Part shown: in pieces, positions 18,701 through 27,829 of the stretch
Numbering within the stretch: position 1 is the stretch's first letter
How the letters are laid out: the number at the start of each line of letters is the position of its first letter
From: Vibrio superstes
GTDB taxonomy: Bacteria > Pseudomonadota > Gammaproteobacteria > Enterobacterales > Vibrionaceae
Length of the DNA: 64,000 nucleotides
Direction of reading: 5' to 3'
NCBI RefSeq assembly: GCF_003569005.1
Contig: NZ_BCUR01000004.1
Span: 1,328,003 to 1,392,002 of the forward strand
Translations under genes and position numbers: made by a program
The notes under the pieces: model-generated
Databases searched by the model: none
What the model was told of the DNA's origin: nothing
What the model saw: only the letters and a program-made list of their open reading frames with translations

Positions 18701-18882
18701 TGGGCATGATTCCATTGTTGCCGGATATCTTCTTTAGACCGATGGCGGTAACTATTATGTTTGGTCTGGGCTTTGCCACAGTACTGACTCTGATTGTGGT
18801 GCCCGTGTTGTATAAAGTGTTCCATAACATCAAATACAATGGTGAGCCGACCAAAACGGCTGAGCTAGCGAGCGACGTTTGA
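15742..18882 (+). CDS. RND-family efflux permease (AcrB-like)
   Basis: Inner-membrane proton-driven efflux pump of 1046 residues, the normal length for tripartite RND pumps, with twelve predicted helices and two large periplasmic loops (about 55-340 and 575-880). The helix-4 proton-relay region reads GMLVDNAIVIVEG with a single Asp (D419) where AcrB has two; this is common in several RND subfamilies. The helix-10 counterpart with Lys is SLSGMLLKNGIVLID. The start is GTG at 15742, overlapping the adaptor stop. No outer-membrane factor gene is nearby, so a shared TolC is likely. Substrates unknown. Confidence 0.9.
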   Translation: MSSNKSDQTTAQTDEQVTGIAAYFIRNKVISWMITLIFLIGGAAAFFDLGRLEDPAFTIKDAMVVTSYPGATPEEVEEEVTYPLEKAIQQLTYVDEVTSISTRGLSQITVTIKRNYTSEDLPQIWDELRRKVTDIQGSLPPGVNTPAVIDDFGDVYGVLLAVTGEGYSYKELLDYVDYLRRELELVDGVSKVSVSGEQQEQVFIEMSMKRMNALGIAPETVFNLLNTQNTVSSAGAVRVGDEYIRIHPTGQFDSVEQLGDLIITDESTSGLVYLKDVAEIKRGYIDVPTNVLNFNGNMALNMGISFNAGVNVVSIGEALDQKLAELEYQQPIGINIDEIYAQPGEVEKSVSSFVVSLAQAVGIVIVVLLFFMGVRSGVLIGLILLLTVLGTFVFMSYLGIELQRISLGALVIALGMLVDNAIVIVEGILVGMKKGRTRLQAATDIVTQTKWPLLGATVIAVTAFAPIGLSEDSTGEYCRTLFTVLLISLMLSWFTAMSLTPFFADLFFKGQKVEANEEGSQYNGFVFVIYRKFLEFCMNRAWLTISALIVMFCTSLYGFSFIKQSFFPASTTPIFMSDIWLPEGTDIRATNAKLQELEEWLLEQEGVEDVTTSAGEGLQRFMLTYTPEKSYAAYGEVTTRVESYEVLHGIMAKYIEHLDTNYPEIDHRLKQIEMGPGGGAKIEARVIGSDPTILRELGAQIIDTLNNDPGAHNIRHDWRERTKVLEPIFNESQARRYGITKADIDDFLQMSFSGKTAGLYRDGTTLMPIVGRLTEEERVDFRNIDSLKIWSPVLNDYVPLQQMLMGYETRWEDPIIMRKDRKRMLTVFADHDILGDETAATLQQRIQEKIEAIEMPPGYSLEWGGELESSGDAKGALASSMPMGYLFMFLITVVLFSSVKEPLIVWCTVPLAIVGVTCGLLLFDTPFGFMALLGLLSLSGMLLKNGIVLIDQIELEMRSGKDPYLAVVEAAMSRVRPVCMAAITTILGMIPLLPDIFFRPMAVTIMFGLGFATVLTLIVVPVLYKVFHNIKYNGEPTKTAELASDV

Positions 18883-19166
18883 TAGTTTAGATAACAAATA
18901 AGGTTGATCGCGGATTCGCGGGAACCAGAAATAAACGGTAGTGAGTGATTGGATTGCATGGGTAGACGCAACCGGTCATGAGCTGCCGTTTTCGTGTCTA
19001 ATGATTGCCTTTATCCTTAGTATTCAAATCTTCTAGTAAGCTTTAGCCACTCAACTCCAGCCTAATGAAATATAATTTTGCCCCGGGTTTCATTGTAATT
19101 CACTCTCCGGTAGGAAATTATCAATGAATGACATGTACTAAGGTGCATAAATAACGGACCGAGAGA

Positions 19167-20360
19167 ATGGAGTGCATGGAACGAATTTATAGGCGGAATT
19201 TAGCCATATTGATGTATGTACTGATTGCCCTTGGTGGCATCGTCGTCGATATTATTGTGCCTTCACTTCCCTCAATTCAAACAGCACTAACAATTAATGA
19301 GTCCTTAACTCAGTGGGCGTTTACCGCCGCTATTTTAGGATTTGGTCTAGGACAAATAGCCGCAGGGTTTATTGTCGATGCCTTTGGTCGAAAAGTCCCT
19401 ATGCTGGTGGGATGCTTTGTTTTACTGGTCGCTCTTTTTGCCGCAGCCAATGCGTCCTCCATATTGATTTTGGTGACACTTCGTTTAGTACAAGGCCTTG
19501 CTGTGTCTTTGGTTGCGGTTGGTGGCAGGGCGGCTATCAAGGATATGTTTCATGGTGAAGAGTATTTACGTGCGGTCAACTGGATCACTATATCCTTTGC
19601 TCTAGGGCTGACTTTATCTCCTTTTGTGGGAGGTTACCTAGAGTCTCATTTTGGTTGGAGCACGGTGTTTTATGCCTTGATGGGGTGGGTTGCCTTGGGC
19701 GGACTATTGCTTCTGGCGTTTTTTAAAGACTCGCACACTCGAACTCGACTCAATGTGAGTTTTGTTAAAGGAAGTCTGTCTGAGATTATTGGCAATGCAA
19801 GGTTTCGTCGCGTGGCGATTATCTGCGGCATCCTTTACAGCATCTTACCTGCGTTCAATACCGTAGCCCCGTTTCTAGTACAAGGGACTCTGGGTCATAC
19901 TCCGATTTTCTATGGCAAGATAGCGCTGTTTCTTGGCGCGTGCTGGCTGGCGGGCAACTTTTGTAATCGCGTATTTTTTTCAGTGGCAGCAGAGCAAAAG
20001 GTAAAGATATCCGCTAGCTTTGCGGTAGTGGCCGTGACTCTGGGTATTGCGTATCAGTGGTATTTTGGACTGAGCTTACTCGCCTTTGTATTGCCGGTAG
20101 CGGTCGTGATCGTAGCGCTAGGTGTGCTATTCCCCCTATTCTTGGGTCAAGCATTGTCGCCGTTTCCTCACCTAGCCGGCATTGCTAACGCCTTGGTGTT
20201 TTCTGCGTGCTGGTTATGTACCGCGCTGATTTCATTTATTGCATCAAGCCTATCAAGCTCTTCTGCTTTACCTTTGTTAAGCATGTACGCCGTGCTGCTG
20301 TTGACCATGGTTTTGATTTACCGTCTAGGGCGAGAGCAGTTCTCTAAACCGCAGAGGTAA
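19167..20360 (+). CDS. MFS exporter, Bcr/CflA drug-resistance type
   Basis: Twelve-helix major facilitator protein of 397 residues. The loop 2-3 motif A is present (AAGFIVDAFGRKVPMLVG), as is the helix-5 pattern (SFALGLTLSPFVGGYLESHFGW) of proton antiporters such as Bcr/CflA. Early sequence VDIIVPSLPSIQTAL also fits this subfamily. The start is ATG at 19167 or 19176; the GGAG inside the first codons could serve the second. Likely exports a drug or metabolite; substrate not deducible. It lies 280 bases after the RND pump on the same strand, but the gap suggests its own promoter. Confidence 0.82.
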   Translation: MECMERIYRRNLAILMYVLIALGGIVVDIIVPSLPSIQTALTINESLTQWAFTAAILGFGLGQIAAGFIVDAFGRKVPMLVGCFVLLVALFAAANASSILILVTLRLVQGLAVSLVAVGGRAAIKDMFHGEEYLRAVNWITISFALGLTLSPFVGGYLESHFGWSTVFYALMGWVALGGLLLLAFFKDSHTRTRLNVSFVKGSLSEIIGNARFRRVAIICGILYSILPAFNTVAPFLVQGTLGHTPIFYGKIALFLGACWLAGNFCNRVFFSVAAEQKVKISASFAVVAVTLGIAYQWYFGLSLLAFVLPVAVVIVALGVLFPLFLGQALSPFPHLAGIANALVFSACWLCTALISFIASSLSSSSALPLLSMYAVLLLTMVLIYRLGREQFSKPQR

Positions 20361-20364
20361 AAAT

Positions 20365-20550
20365 GCCAGATGGTATGATACCAATCACACTAAGTAAGTG
20401 ATCAGAACTAGCGTAGGAAAAATTCTCGAGGACAAGGCAGGATTTTTCGATAAGTAGTTATTCTACAATCAAAAATTCTAACGCAGTCATCGAGTATTTT
20501 AACAAGCTAGGATGACCAGTTATTTAGTACGATTGGTATGAGCATCTGGC
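20365..20550. repeat. Palindromic MITE-like repeat, apparently inside a terminator hairpin
   Basis: The terminal inverted repeats ATACCAATC (20378-20386) and GATTGGTAT (20531-20539) bound a 162-base palindromic stretch with pairing internal arms. I recall this as resembling a type of dispersed repeat common in Vibrio genomes. The outer flanks GCCAGATG (20365-20372) and CATCTGGC (20543-20550) pair perfectly with each other, as if the element had inserted into the loop of a hairpin terminator after the MFS gene. Confidence 0.6.
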
Positions 20551-20576
20551 TATCGAATACTTCTTTATAAAGTGAC

Positions 20577-20897
20577 TTAGTCACGCTTCCACAAGATATG
20601 GCAGAACTTGTGGTCAGGGTCGCGTGACACTAACAGTCTTGCGAACACGTCATCCAACGTATCATCCGCTTCGTTTACTAGGCCGATCTTGATTTCGGCG
20701 TAGGTTTCTTTGTCAACTTCAAACCCTACGTGTTGAACCCAATCATCACCCGTTTCAACCAGCTCTGCAGCACCTCTATCTTCAAATTGAAGAGTGAATA
20801 GAGCCACATCAGCAGCCTCTAGGTTATCTGGAGCCATTTCGAGAAAAATGTCGTAAGCGGTATCGATGGTGTCATCGTAAGACAAAAGTTCAGTCAT
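20577..20897 (-). CDS. yciU: YciU / HI1450 family (DUF440) dsDNA-mimic protein
   Basis: Acidic protein of 106 residues matching the DUF440 family: TAYDIFLEMAPDNLEAADV, then FTLQFEDRGAAELVE, then VFARLLVSRDPDHKFCHILW. The family is known from the H. influenzae HI1450 structure, whose surface charges imitate double-stranded DNA and which interacts with HU-like proteins; the role here is inferred. The very high Asp/Glu content agrees. Monocistronic, 60 bases downstream of polB on the same strand. Confidence 0.9.
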   Translation of the reverse strand: MTELLSYDDTIDTAYDIFLEMAPDNLEAADVALFTLQFEDRGAAELVETGDDWVQHVGFEVDKETYAEIKIGLVNEADDTLDDVFARLLVSRDPDHKFCHILWKRD

Positions 20898-20956
20898 TAG
20901 ATTTCCTTAGCGGTATCTTTGATAATTAGCGCGATTGTACGCCTTAATTGTGTCAA

Positions 20957-23320
20957 TTAGAACAGCCCAAGCTGAGGTGCATTGATATCATCAAACTTTA
21001 ACCCAACGAAGGGCAAGATGGCATCGGCAATCGGCTTTATCTGTTTATCAATATAGTGTTCGTAGTCAATCGAGTTCTTCACATACTCAAGAGGCTCAGG
21101 GCCAATGGTGGTCATCATATATGAAATACGACCACGGTTTTGATATTGCAGTGGTCGCCCTAGTTGCTGGTTAATCTCATCGGCTAAACGAGCAGCGCGC
21201 ACTTGCGGTGGAATGTTCTTCTGATACTCATGAAGCCTTCTGCGAAGCCGCTTTCGATACACAAGTTTGTTGTCCATTTTGCCGCTCTCAACGTGTTCAA
21301 CGGTATCTAAAATGAATTGTGTGGGATCGGACCCAGCAAAGATAAGCTCGTAAAGGTGCGCCTGAAAATCTCGCGCAAGCTCAGTCCAGTCGCTACGGGC
21401 ACTCTCTAAGCCTTTAAACACGATACGTGAGCCAGATTCTTGAGTAATTAATCCGGCATAACGCTTCTTTGAACCTGTTTCTGAACCGCGAATCGTAGGC
21501 ATGAAAAATCGAGAAAAGTGGGTTTCGTATTCAAGCTCAAGCAGGGAGGTGAGGTTATATTTCTCGGCCAAGTGCTGCGTCCACCAACTATTGATGTGCT
21601 TGGTGAGCGCATTGCCAATCTCATCCGCTTGCTCCTGGGTGCACTCATCTTTGAGAGAAACAAACGTAGAATCTGTATCCCCATAGATCACCTCATAGCC
21701 TTGCTCTTCGATAAGCTTGCGCGTGGTCTTCATTATTTCGTGACCACGTAACGTAATCGATGATGCCAATCGCGTATCGAAGAAGCGACAACCAGACGAT
21801 CCCAATACACCGTAAAAGGAGTTCATGATGATCTTGATAGCCTGAGAAAAAGCGACTTCTTTGTCCTTTTTAGCCTGATCTCGGGCCTGCCACAACTCTT
21901 CAATGAGGTTAGGTAAAAAGTGTTTTTCTCTATGAAACTGCGCCTTGCGAAAGCCGGGTACCGCTTGGTTTTTCTCTTTGCCTATTTCAAGTTGCAGACC
22001 CTCGATTAACCCCATAGGGTCAATGAGAAAACTGCGGATAATAGCCGGGTACAGGCTTTTAAAATCCAGGACGAGAACGGAATCATACAGGCCGGGTCTG
22101 GAGTCCATAACAAATCCACCAGGACTGGCAATCCAATCGTTTGGCATGAGATTTGGCGCTACATAGCCCCCCCTATGAAGGCGTGGCAGATACAAGTTAG
22201 AGAACGCGGCAACACTGCCACCAATGCGGTCAAGGGCGAGACCAGTGAGTTTACTACGCTGAATGAGGTAATCGAGTAGGTGTGTCTTCTCAAATATCTT
22301 ATTCACCAACACGCAGTCTTGTAGGTTGTACTTGGCAAGAGCAGGCTTATCATGATGGAACATATGATTGATCTCTTCCATCCTATCTTGCACATTGTGT
22401 ATAGCTTTTCCTTCGTGCAACAATTCTTGGGATACAGACTCTAGTGACCAAGAATCGAAAGAATAAGTGGCTGATTTAAGCCCATCAATGCCATCAACCA
22501 CCACGCGTCCGGGTATGGTAATAAAGCCTTGCTGGCTTTGATTAGATTGTCGGTAAAAACAGGTTTGTTTGCCTCGTCCAAGGGTCAGCCTGAGTTTGTT
22601 TTGCTCTGCTCGCTGCACCAATAGTCGCATGTCAAAGCCAATCACATTCCAACCCACAATGATGTCAGGGTCAAACTGCGTAAACCAGTCAATCAATGCC
22701 ATCAATAGGGCTCTTTCATTGTCGACCCACTGAATGGGGGTGCCTTGTTCGGGTTGTGCTTCACCAATCATGATGACACGGCTATCAAGCTTTGAATCTA
22801 ACCCCACAGAATAGAGTACACCCTTGGCGGAACATTCTATATCTAAGGAGACGACGGATAACTTGGGTGAGTACTCTTTCGCCGCTCGGCATTGTGCGTT
22901 CGCGACCTTGATATAACCGCTATCTTGCTGCTCGACACCATCAAATTCTATCTGCCCCTGAATAAACCGCTCCATCAAGTAGCGATCGACCAGCCTGATG
23001 TCGGATTCATAGATAGGAATCGAGTGGCTAGTTAACACGGTTTCAAAGTCAGACGCGTGCTTACGAGTGGGGAAGTAGCAGGCAGTAGTCGCCTCTAGTT
23101 GGAATGTTTTTAGAGGGAGAGCTTTAGTCTCACAGGGAGTATTAAGCTGCTTTGCCAACTGCTTAACCTGCGCTTCACTAGCGGTGTTTACAAAATAGAC
23201 AGACTTTTGATCTGGGATTTGTACCAAAGTGGGGCCGAGATCCGTAGAAATCCACAGCTCAATAAGGCTAGAAAACCCTAGATCTTTACTTTGACGAGTT
23301 AGTATAAATCCTGAACGCAA
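20957..23320 (-). CDS. polB: DNA polymerase II (family B)
   Basis: Family B DNA polymerase of 787 residues, typical for PolB, used in replication restart and lesion bypass. The proofreading exonuclease motifs are SLDIEC (about 157-162) and VGWNVIGFDMRLL. The polymerase motif A is VLDFKSLYPAII, and motif C is YGDTDST (546-552) with D548 and D550 as metal ligands. The start is TTG at 23320 with AAAAGG upstream. In E. coli polB is SOS-regulated, but I see no CTGT-N8-ACAG box near this start. All catalytic motifs are intact. Confidence 0.93.
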   Translation of the reverse strand: MRSGFILTRQSKDLGFSSLIELWISTDLGPTLVQIPDQKSVYFVNTASEAQVKQLAKQLNTPCETKALPLKTFQLEATTACYFPTRKHASDFETVLTSHSIPIYESDIRLVDRYLMERFIQGQIEFDGVEQQDSGYIKVANAQCRAAKEYSPKLSVVSLDIECSAKGVLYSVGLDSKLDSRVIMIGEAQPEQGTPIQWVDNERALLMALIDWFTQFDPDIIVGWNVIGFDMRLLVQRAEQNKLRLTLGRGKQTCFYRQSNQSQQGFITIPGRVVVDGIDGLKSATYSFDSWSLESVSQELLHEGKAIHNVQDRMEEINHMFHHDKPALAKYNLQDCVLVNKIFEKTHLLDYLIQRSKLTGLALDRIGGSVAAFSNLYLPRLHRGGYVAPNLMPNDWIASPGGFVMDSRPGLYDSVLVLDFKSLYPAIIRSFLIDPMGLIEGLQLEIGKEKNQAVPGFRKAQFHREKHFLPNLIEELWQARDQAKKDKEVAFSQAIKIIMNSFYGVLGSSGCRFFDTRLASSITLRGHEIMKTTRKLIEEQGYEVIYGDTDSTFVSLKDECTQEQADEIGNALTKHINSWWTQHLAEKYNLTSLLELEYETHFSRFFMPTIRGSETGSKKRYAGLITQESGSRIVFKGLESARSDWTELARDFQAHLYELIFAGSDPTQFILDTVEHVESGKMDNKLVYRKRLRRRLHEYQKNIPPQVRAARLADEINQQLGRPLQYQNRGRISYMMTTIGPEPLEYVKNSIDYEHYIDKQIKPIADAILPFVGLKFDDINAPQLGLF

Positions 23321-23357
23321 TCTGCAAACCTTTTTGCTACTCTTATTGAAGAAGATG

Positions 23358-23500
23358 ATACCAAACCCTTGTCTAGGCGGTTATATGAATTTGGTTTCTC
23401 TCAGTAATGTTTTTCAATATGCTGATTTTATGGGATAAAAATTGGACTTTTGTCCTTTGAGATCGTTTATGATTGTTGTTGCATAGGGCGGGTTTGGTAT
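23358..23500. repeat. 143-base stretch bounded by an 11-bp inverted repeat
   Basis: ATACCAAACCC (23358-23368) and GGGTTTGGTAT (23490-23500) are perfect inverted repeats around a non-coding stretch between polB and uvrY. The ends resemble those of the element at 20378-20539 (ATACCAATC), so this may be a diverged relative. Confidence 0.4.
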
Positions 23501-23692
23501 AAAAAACGAACGAACGATCCCCTTATTGCAGTAGTAGTTCATGTTAATTGAACTAAATTGTTGTAAAAATGGCGAATACTGAGCATATTTGGATGTTGTT
23601 GGCTACAGCAATAACGTAGAATAAGGACCGCATGTTATGATTCATTCATGACGAACTTTGCGGCATAAAATAAAAAGTGTGGAGATACAAGT

Positions 23693-24337
23693 TTGATTAA
23701 TGTTTTCCTTGTAGATGATCACGAGCTTGTACGCACAGGGATAAGACGTATTATTGAAGACGTCCGTGGAATGAACGTAGCAGGGGAAGCTGAAAGCGGT
23801 GAAGAATCTGTAAAATGGTGCCGAAACAACCATGTTGATGTAATCCTTATGGATATGAACATGCCCGGTATTGGTGGCCTTGAGGCCACAAAAAAAATCT
23901 TACGTTTTAACCCAGACGTTAAGATTATTGTTTTGACCGTTCATACGGAAAACCCATTCCCTACCAAAGTAATGCAAGCCGGTGCTGCCGGTTATCTTAC
24001 GAAGGGAGCGGGCCCTGATGAAATGGTTAACGCAATTCGAATGGTGAACAGCGGTCAACGCTATATTTCACCTGAGATCGCTCAACAGATGGCTCTGAGT
24101 CAAGTTTCACATTCTTCTGATAATCCATTTAAGGACCTCTCGGAGCGTGAGCTACAAATCATGTTGATGATCACCAAAGGCCAGAAGGTTACGGATATTT
24201 CCGAACAGCTGAGCCTTAGCCCTAAAACAGTGAATAGCTATCGCTATAGACTGTTTAACAAGCTAGATATCAGTGGTGATGTTGAGTTGACTCACCTGGC
24301 TATTCGTCACGGAATGTTGGATACAGAGACACTTTAG
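23693..24337 (+). CDS. uvrY: Response regulator UvrY/VarA (GacA family)
   Basis: Two-component response regulator of 214 residues, called VarA in Vibrio. It has a receiver domain (residues 1-120, phospho-acceptor D54, conserved K near 104 in YLTKG) and a LuxR-type helix-turn-helix (about 145-205, [29 protein letters not shown]). With the BarA/VarS kinase it activates the CsrB-type small RNAs that relieve CsrA repression. The start is TTG at 23693 with GTGGAGA upstream. It overlaps uvrC by one base, the conserved gammaproteobacterial arrangement. Confidence 0.95.
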   Translation: MINVFLVDDHELVRTGIRRIIEDVRGMNVAGEAESGEESVKWCRNNHVDVILMDMNMPGIGGLEATKKILRFNPDVKIIVLTVHTENPFPTKVMQAGAAGYLTKGAGPDEMVNAIRMVNSGQRYISPEIAQQMALSQVSHSSDNPFKDLSERELQIMLMITKGQKVTDISEQLSLSPKTVNSYRYRLFNKLDISGDVELTHLAIRHGMLDTETL

Positions 24338-26169
24338 TGACAATAGGGTTCGACTCAGCCGCATTTCTTAAAACGGTTACCGACCAGCCCGGCGTTTATC
24401 GTATGTATAACGCCGAGGCTGTTGTTATTTATGTCGGCAAAGCCAAAGATCTAAAAAAACGCCTCAGTAGTTACTTCAGAAAAAAGCTCGATAACGAAAA
24501 AACGCGCGCCTTGGTCAGCCATATTGACCACATAGACGTGACGGTAACGCATACCGAAACTGAAGCACTTATTCTTGAGCACAACTACATTAAACAGTAC
24601 TTACCCAAGTACAACGTTTTGCTTCGAGACGATAAATCCTACCCTTATATTTTTATCAGTAACCACAAGCATCCTCGCTTGTCTCTTCATCGCGGCTCTA
24701 AAAAGCGTAAAGGGGAGTACTTTGGTCCTTATCCTGACTCTGGAGCAGTAAGGCAAACCCTGCACTTGCTACAGAAAATACTGCCAATGAGACAGTGTGA
24801 AGACACCATCTACGCCAATCGAACCAGACCGTGTTTGATGTACCAGATTGGCCGATGTGCTGCGCCGTGTGTCAGTAGTGTGATTTCTGATGAAGAATAC
24901 GCAGACCTTGTGCAATGGGTTCGCTTGTTCTTGCAAGGCAAAGACAAGCAGGTAGTAGGGCAACTGATTGACAAAATGGATGAAGCGAGCCGCACTCTGA
25001 AATTTGAACAAGCGGCTAAATTTCGCGATCAAATTCAGGCGATAAGGCGCATTCAAGAGCAGCAGTTTGTATCTGAAGATAGCTTCGATGATATCGATGT
25101 GCTCGGCTACGCACAGGAATCTGGTGTGGCTTGCATTCATATCTTGATGATCCGTCAAGGCAAGATACTGGGCAGTCGTAGCTTTTTCCCTAAGATCCCC
25201 AATAACAGTCAACAAGATGAAATTTTTTACAGCTTCATTAGCCAGTATTACCTTAACCAATCAGAGGGCAGGGCGTTGCCTAGCCGTTTGATATTTGCGG
25301 CCGGTCTGCTGGCTGAAGAACAGGCCTTTCAAGAAGCGTTGACTCAGATGGCCGGAAGGCGGGTCACCTTCCATACTAATCCTAGTGGCAATCGTGGACG
25401 CTACTTAAAGTTGGCAAATACCAATGCATTGAGCGCCATTACGACTAAGATTAACCACAAAATGACCATTTCACAGCGCTTTAAAGAACTTCAAGAGGTG
25501 CTGAATATGGAGTCAATTCGTCGCATGGAATGTTTTGATATCAGTCATACCATGGGTGAGAGCACCATTGCCTCTTGTGTTGTGTTTAATCATGAAGGCC
25601 CAGTAAAGCCAGAATACCGTCGCTACAATATAACGGGGATCACGGGCGGTGATGACTATGCCGCAATGGGGCAGGTCCTTGAGCGCCGTTACTCCAAGCA
25701 ACTCGATGTTGATAAGATCCCAGATATTATTTTTATCGATGGTGGTAAAGGGCAGCTAAATCGAGCTATAGAGATTATTTCTCAATATTGGGATGAGTGG
25801 CCAAAACGACCTAGACTGATTGGCATTGCTAAGGGTGTAACACGTAAGCCTGGTTTAGAAACGATGATCACAGCTGAGGGTGATGAGTTTAATTTGGCCA
25901 GTGACGCGCCAGCACTTCATCTAATGCAGCACATTCGCGACGAGAGCCACAATCATGCTATTGCAGGGCATAGAGCCAAACGCGGTAAAACAAGGCGTAC
26001 CAGCGCTCTTGAGGGCATCGAGGGAGTAGGTCCGAAACGTAGGCAGGCGCTGCTAAAGTACATGGGCGGTTTACAAGAGCTAAAGCGCGCCAGTGCTGAA
26101 GAAATAGCCAAAGTACCCGGTATCAGTGATTCTTTGGCAGAAAAGATAGTTCAGGCGTTGCAACACTAA
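24337..26169 (+). CDS. uvrC: Excinuclease ABC subunit C
   Basis: UvrC of 610 residues makes the 3' and 5' incisions in nucleotide excision repair. It has an N-terminal GIY-YIG nuclease (about 16-95, GVYRMY and [18 protein letters not shown]), a Cys-containing stretch ([17 protein letters not shown]), a UVR domain (about 200-240), an RNase H-like nuclease ([25 protein letters not shown]) and a C-terminal double helix-hairpin-helix ([29 protein letters not shown]). The GTG start overlaps the uvrY stop, so the two are coupled. Full length. Confidence 0.96.
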   Translation: MTIGFDSAAFLKTVTDQPGVYRMYNAEAVVIYVGKAKDLKKRLSSYFRKKLDNEKTRALVSHIDHIDVTVTHTETEALILEHNYIKQYLPKYNVLLRDDKSYPYIFISNHKHPRLSLHRGSKKRKGEYFGPYPDSGAVRQTLHLLQKILPMRQCEDTIYANRTRPCLMYQIGRCAAPCVSSVISDEEYADLVQWVRLFLQGKDKQVVGQLIDKMDEASRTLKFEQAAKFRDQIQAIRRIQEQQFVSEDSFDDIDVLGYAQESGVACIHILMIRQGKILGSRSFFPKIPNNSQQDEIFYSFISQYYLNQSEGRALPSRLIFAAGLLAEEQAFQEALTQMAGRRVTFHTNPSGNRGRYLKLANTNALSAITTKINHKMTISQRFKELQEVLNMESIRRMECFDISHTMGESTIASCVVFNHEGPVKPEYRRYNITGITGGDDYAAMGQVLERRYSKQLDVDKIPDIIFIDGGKGQLNRAIEIISQYWDEWPKRPRLIGIAKGVTRKPGLETMITAEGDEFNLASDAPALHLMQHIRDESHNHAIAGHRAKRGKTRRTSALEGIEGVGPKRRQALLKYMGGLQELKRASAEEIAKVPGISDSLAEKIVQALQH

Positions 26170-26246
26170 CTAAAATCCCGCAACATTGGGGTTAAATTTA
26201 AAGTCAAAAAAGCGCACTGTTTTCAGTTGCCTTCAGAGTAAATAAA

Positions 26247-26801
26247 ATGCGATTGACTATCCCAAACATTCTTACCATGATCCGCTTATTCTTGATCCCA
26301 GTGTTTGTCATTGTGTTCTATTTACCCACCTCATGGGCACCGTTTACCGCTGCTATGGTGTTCTGGGTCGCTGGATTTACGGATTGGCTTGACGGACTTG
26401 CTGCTCGTAAATTGGGACAAACCTCTCGCTTTGGTGCATTTCTAGACCCAGTCGCGGATAAGGTGATGGTGGCTACAGCACTACTTCTCATTGCAGAGCA
26501 CTTCAATACGATTTGGATTACCGTCCCTGCGATTATCATGATTTCCCGAGAGATTATTATTTCTGCACTTAGAGAGTGGATGGCAGAGATTGGTAAACGC
26601 TCGAGTGTAGCAGTATCTTGGGTCGGTAAAGTAAAGACCTTCTCTCAAATGTTTGCGTTGTGGGTTCTTATCTGGCGCTACGACGATTGGATGGTTTGGA
26701 TTGGTTACTTGTCTCTCTATGTGGCAACCGTCCTCACACTATGGTCAATGGTGCAGTATTTAATGGCAGCCAAAGACGACCTGCTCAATTCAGAAGAGTA
26801 A
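26247..26801 (+). CDS. pgsA: CDP-diacylglycerol-glycerol-3-phosphate 3-phosphatidyltransferase
   Basis: Integral membrane enzyme of 184 residues that makes phosphatidylglycerol phosphate, the committed step to acidic phospholipids. The CDP-alcohol phosphotransferase motif is complete: D46, D49-G50, A53-R54, G63, D67, D71. About five to six transmembrane helices. It follows uvrC by 77 bases and precedes the tRNA cluster, the same order as E. coli uvrC-pgsA-glyW-cysT-leuZ. Confidence 0.95.
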   Translation: MRLTIPNILTMIRLFLIPVFVIVFYLPTSWAPFTAAMVFWVAGFTDWLDGLAARKLGQTSRFGAFLDPVADKVMVATALLLIAEHFNTIWITVPAIIMISREIIISALREWMAEIGKRSSVAVSWVGKVKTFSQMFALWVLIWRYDDWMVWIGYLSLYVATVLTLWSMVQYLMAAKDDLLNSEE

Positions 26802-26814
26802 AATCAATTTATGA

Positions 26815-26838
26815 AAACCAGCGAAAGCTGGTTTTTTT
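26815..26838 (+). terminator. Rho-independent terminator of the uvrY-uvrC-pgsA operon
   Basis: Stem AAACCAGC / GCTGGTTT closed by a GAAA tetraloop and followed by a run of T residues (26832-26838), 14 bases after pgsA. Confidence 0.92.
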
Positions 26839-27035
26839 GTATCTGTGACAACCAATTGCAAATATTTTATGCCTAAGTGTCTTCACATCAACACAAACAA
26901 AGGGTTAGTGTAAATTGAGGTGCAGAAAAATACGCCAAATTAAGCGTAATTTGAGCAGTATTTGATACTTATCTAACCACTTGCACGCAGTTTGTTTGTA
27001 AAGCGAGCAAACGAATCAAAATTATAAAAATTCTG

Positions 27036-27063
27036 TTGACTCATCGGGGTGAATCCGTAAAAT
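27036..27063 (+). promoter_or_regulatory. Promoter of the tRNA cluster
   Basis: TTGACT and TAAAAT separated by 16 bases, followed by a GC-rich discriminator (GCCACCCC), as is usual for stringently controlled stable-RNA promoters. It lies about 40 bases before the first tRNA. Confidence 0.75.
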
Positions 27064-27104
27064 GCCACCCCGTACCGAAGAGAAACGTTCTTCAGTAACA
27101 CAGA

Positions 27105-27178
27105 GGCGCCTTGGCAGAGTGGCTATGCAGCGGATTGCAAATCCGTGGACCTCGGTTCGACTCCGGGAGGCGCCTCCA
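27105..27178 (+). tRNA. tRNA-Cys (anticodon GCA)
   Basis: A 74-base cloverleaf with encoded CCA. Acceptor GGCGCCT pairs with AGGCGCC; the anticodon loop is TTGCAAA and the T-arm CTCGGTTCGACTCCGGG. First gene of the cluster. Confidence 0.97.
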
Positions 27179-27224
27179 TATTTAATCTTATTGCTATTAG
27201 CTTAAAGCTGTCAGCGGTAAGAAT

Positions 27225-27300
27225 GCGACACTAGCTCAGTTGGTAGAGCGCAACCTTGCCAAGGTTGAGGTCACGAGTTCGAACCTCGTGTGTCGCTCCA
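27225..27300 (+). tRNA. tRNA-Gly (anticodon GCC), copy 1
   Basis: A 76-base cloverleaf with encoded CCA; acceptor GCGACAC / GTGTCGC and anticodon loop TTGCCAA. Confidence 0.97.
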
Positions 27301-27392
27301 AATTTAATCTTATAGCCGCAAGCTTCAAGCTATCAGCTGTAAGAAGATGGTGTTTTACTTTTCAGTAATTGGCATCGCAACAAGTTTTGCGT

Positions 27393-27479
27393 GCCCTGGT
27401 GGTGGAATTGGTAGACACAAGGGATTTAAAATCCCTCGGCGTTCGCGCTGTGCCGGTTCAAGTCCGGCCCGGGGCACCA
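27393..27479 (+). tRNA. tRNA-Leu (anticodon TAA), copy 1
   Basis: An 87-base class II tRNA with long variable arm and encoded CCA. Acceptor GCCCTGG / CCGGGGC; anticodon loop TTTAAAA. Confidence 0.97.
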
Positions 27480-27504
27480 TCTAATTAGTTCGAAAGAACA
27501 TAAA

Positions 27505-27580
27505 GCGACACTAGCTCAGTTGGTAGAGCGCAACCTTGCCAAGGTTGAGGTCACGAGTTCGAACCTCGTGTGTCGCTCCA
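27505..27580 (+). tRNA. tRNA-Gly (anticodon GCC), copy 2
   Basis: Identical to copy 1. The spacer before it (TAATTAGTTCGAAAGAACAT) recurs before copy 4. Confidence 0.97.
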
Positions 27581-27623
27581 AATTTAAACTTAAAGCTGTC
27601 AGCTTTAAGCTCAAAAAAAATAT

Positions 27624-27697
27624 GGCGCCTTGGCAGAGTGGCTATGCAGCGGATTGCAAATCCGTGGACCTCGGTTCGACTCCGGGAGGCGCCTCCA
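27624..27697 (+). tRNA. tRNA-Cys (anticodon GCA), copy 2
   Basis: Identical to the first tRNA-Cys, with encoded CCA; followed by a spacer like that after copy 1. Confidence 0.97.
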
Positions 27698-27743
27698 TAT
27701 TTTATCTTATAGCCGTAAGCTTAGAACTAACTGCTGTAAGAAT

Positions 27744-27819
27744 GCGACACTAGCTCAGTTGGTAGAGCGCAACCTTGCCAAGGTTGAGGTCACGAGTTCG
27801 AACCTCGTGTGTCGCTCCA
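27744..27819 (+). tRNA. tRNA-Gly (anticodon GCC), copy 3
   Basis: Identical in sequence to copies 1, 2 and 4; encoded CCA. Confidence 0.97.
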
Positions 27820-27829
27820 AATTGAGAAT

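Noticed and set aside
23321..23400. LexA box for polB
   Set aside because: No CTGT-N8-ACAG match was found near the TTG start.
27036..27104. Leader RNA before the first tRNA
   Set aside because: The gap between promoter and first tRNA is only about 40 bases, too short for an independent RNA gene.
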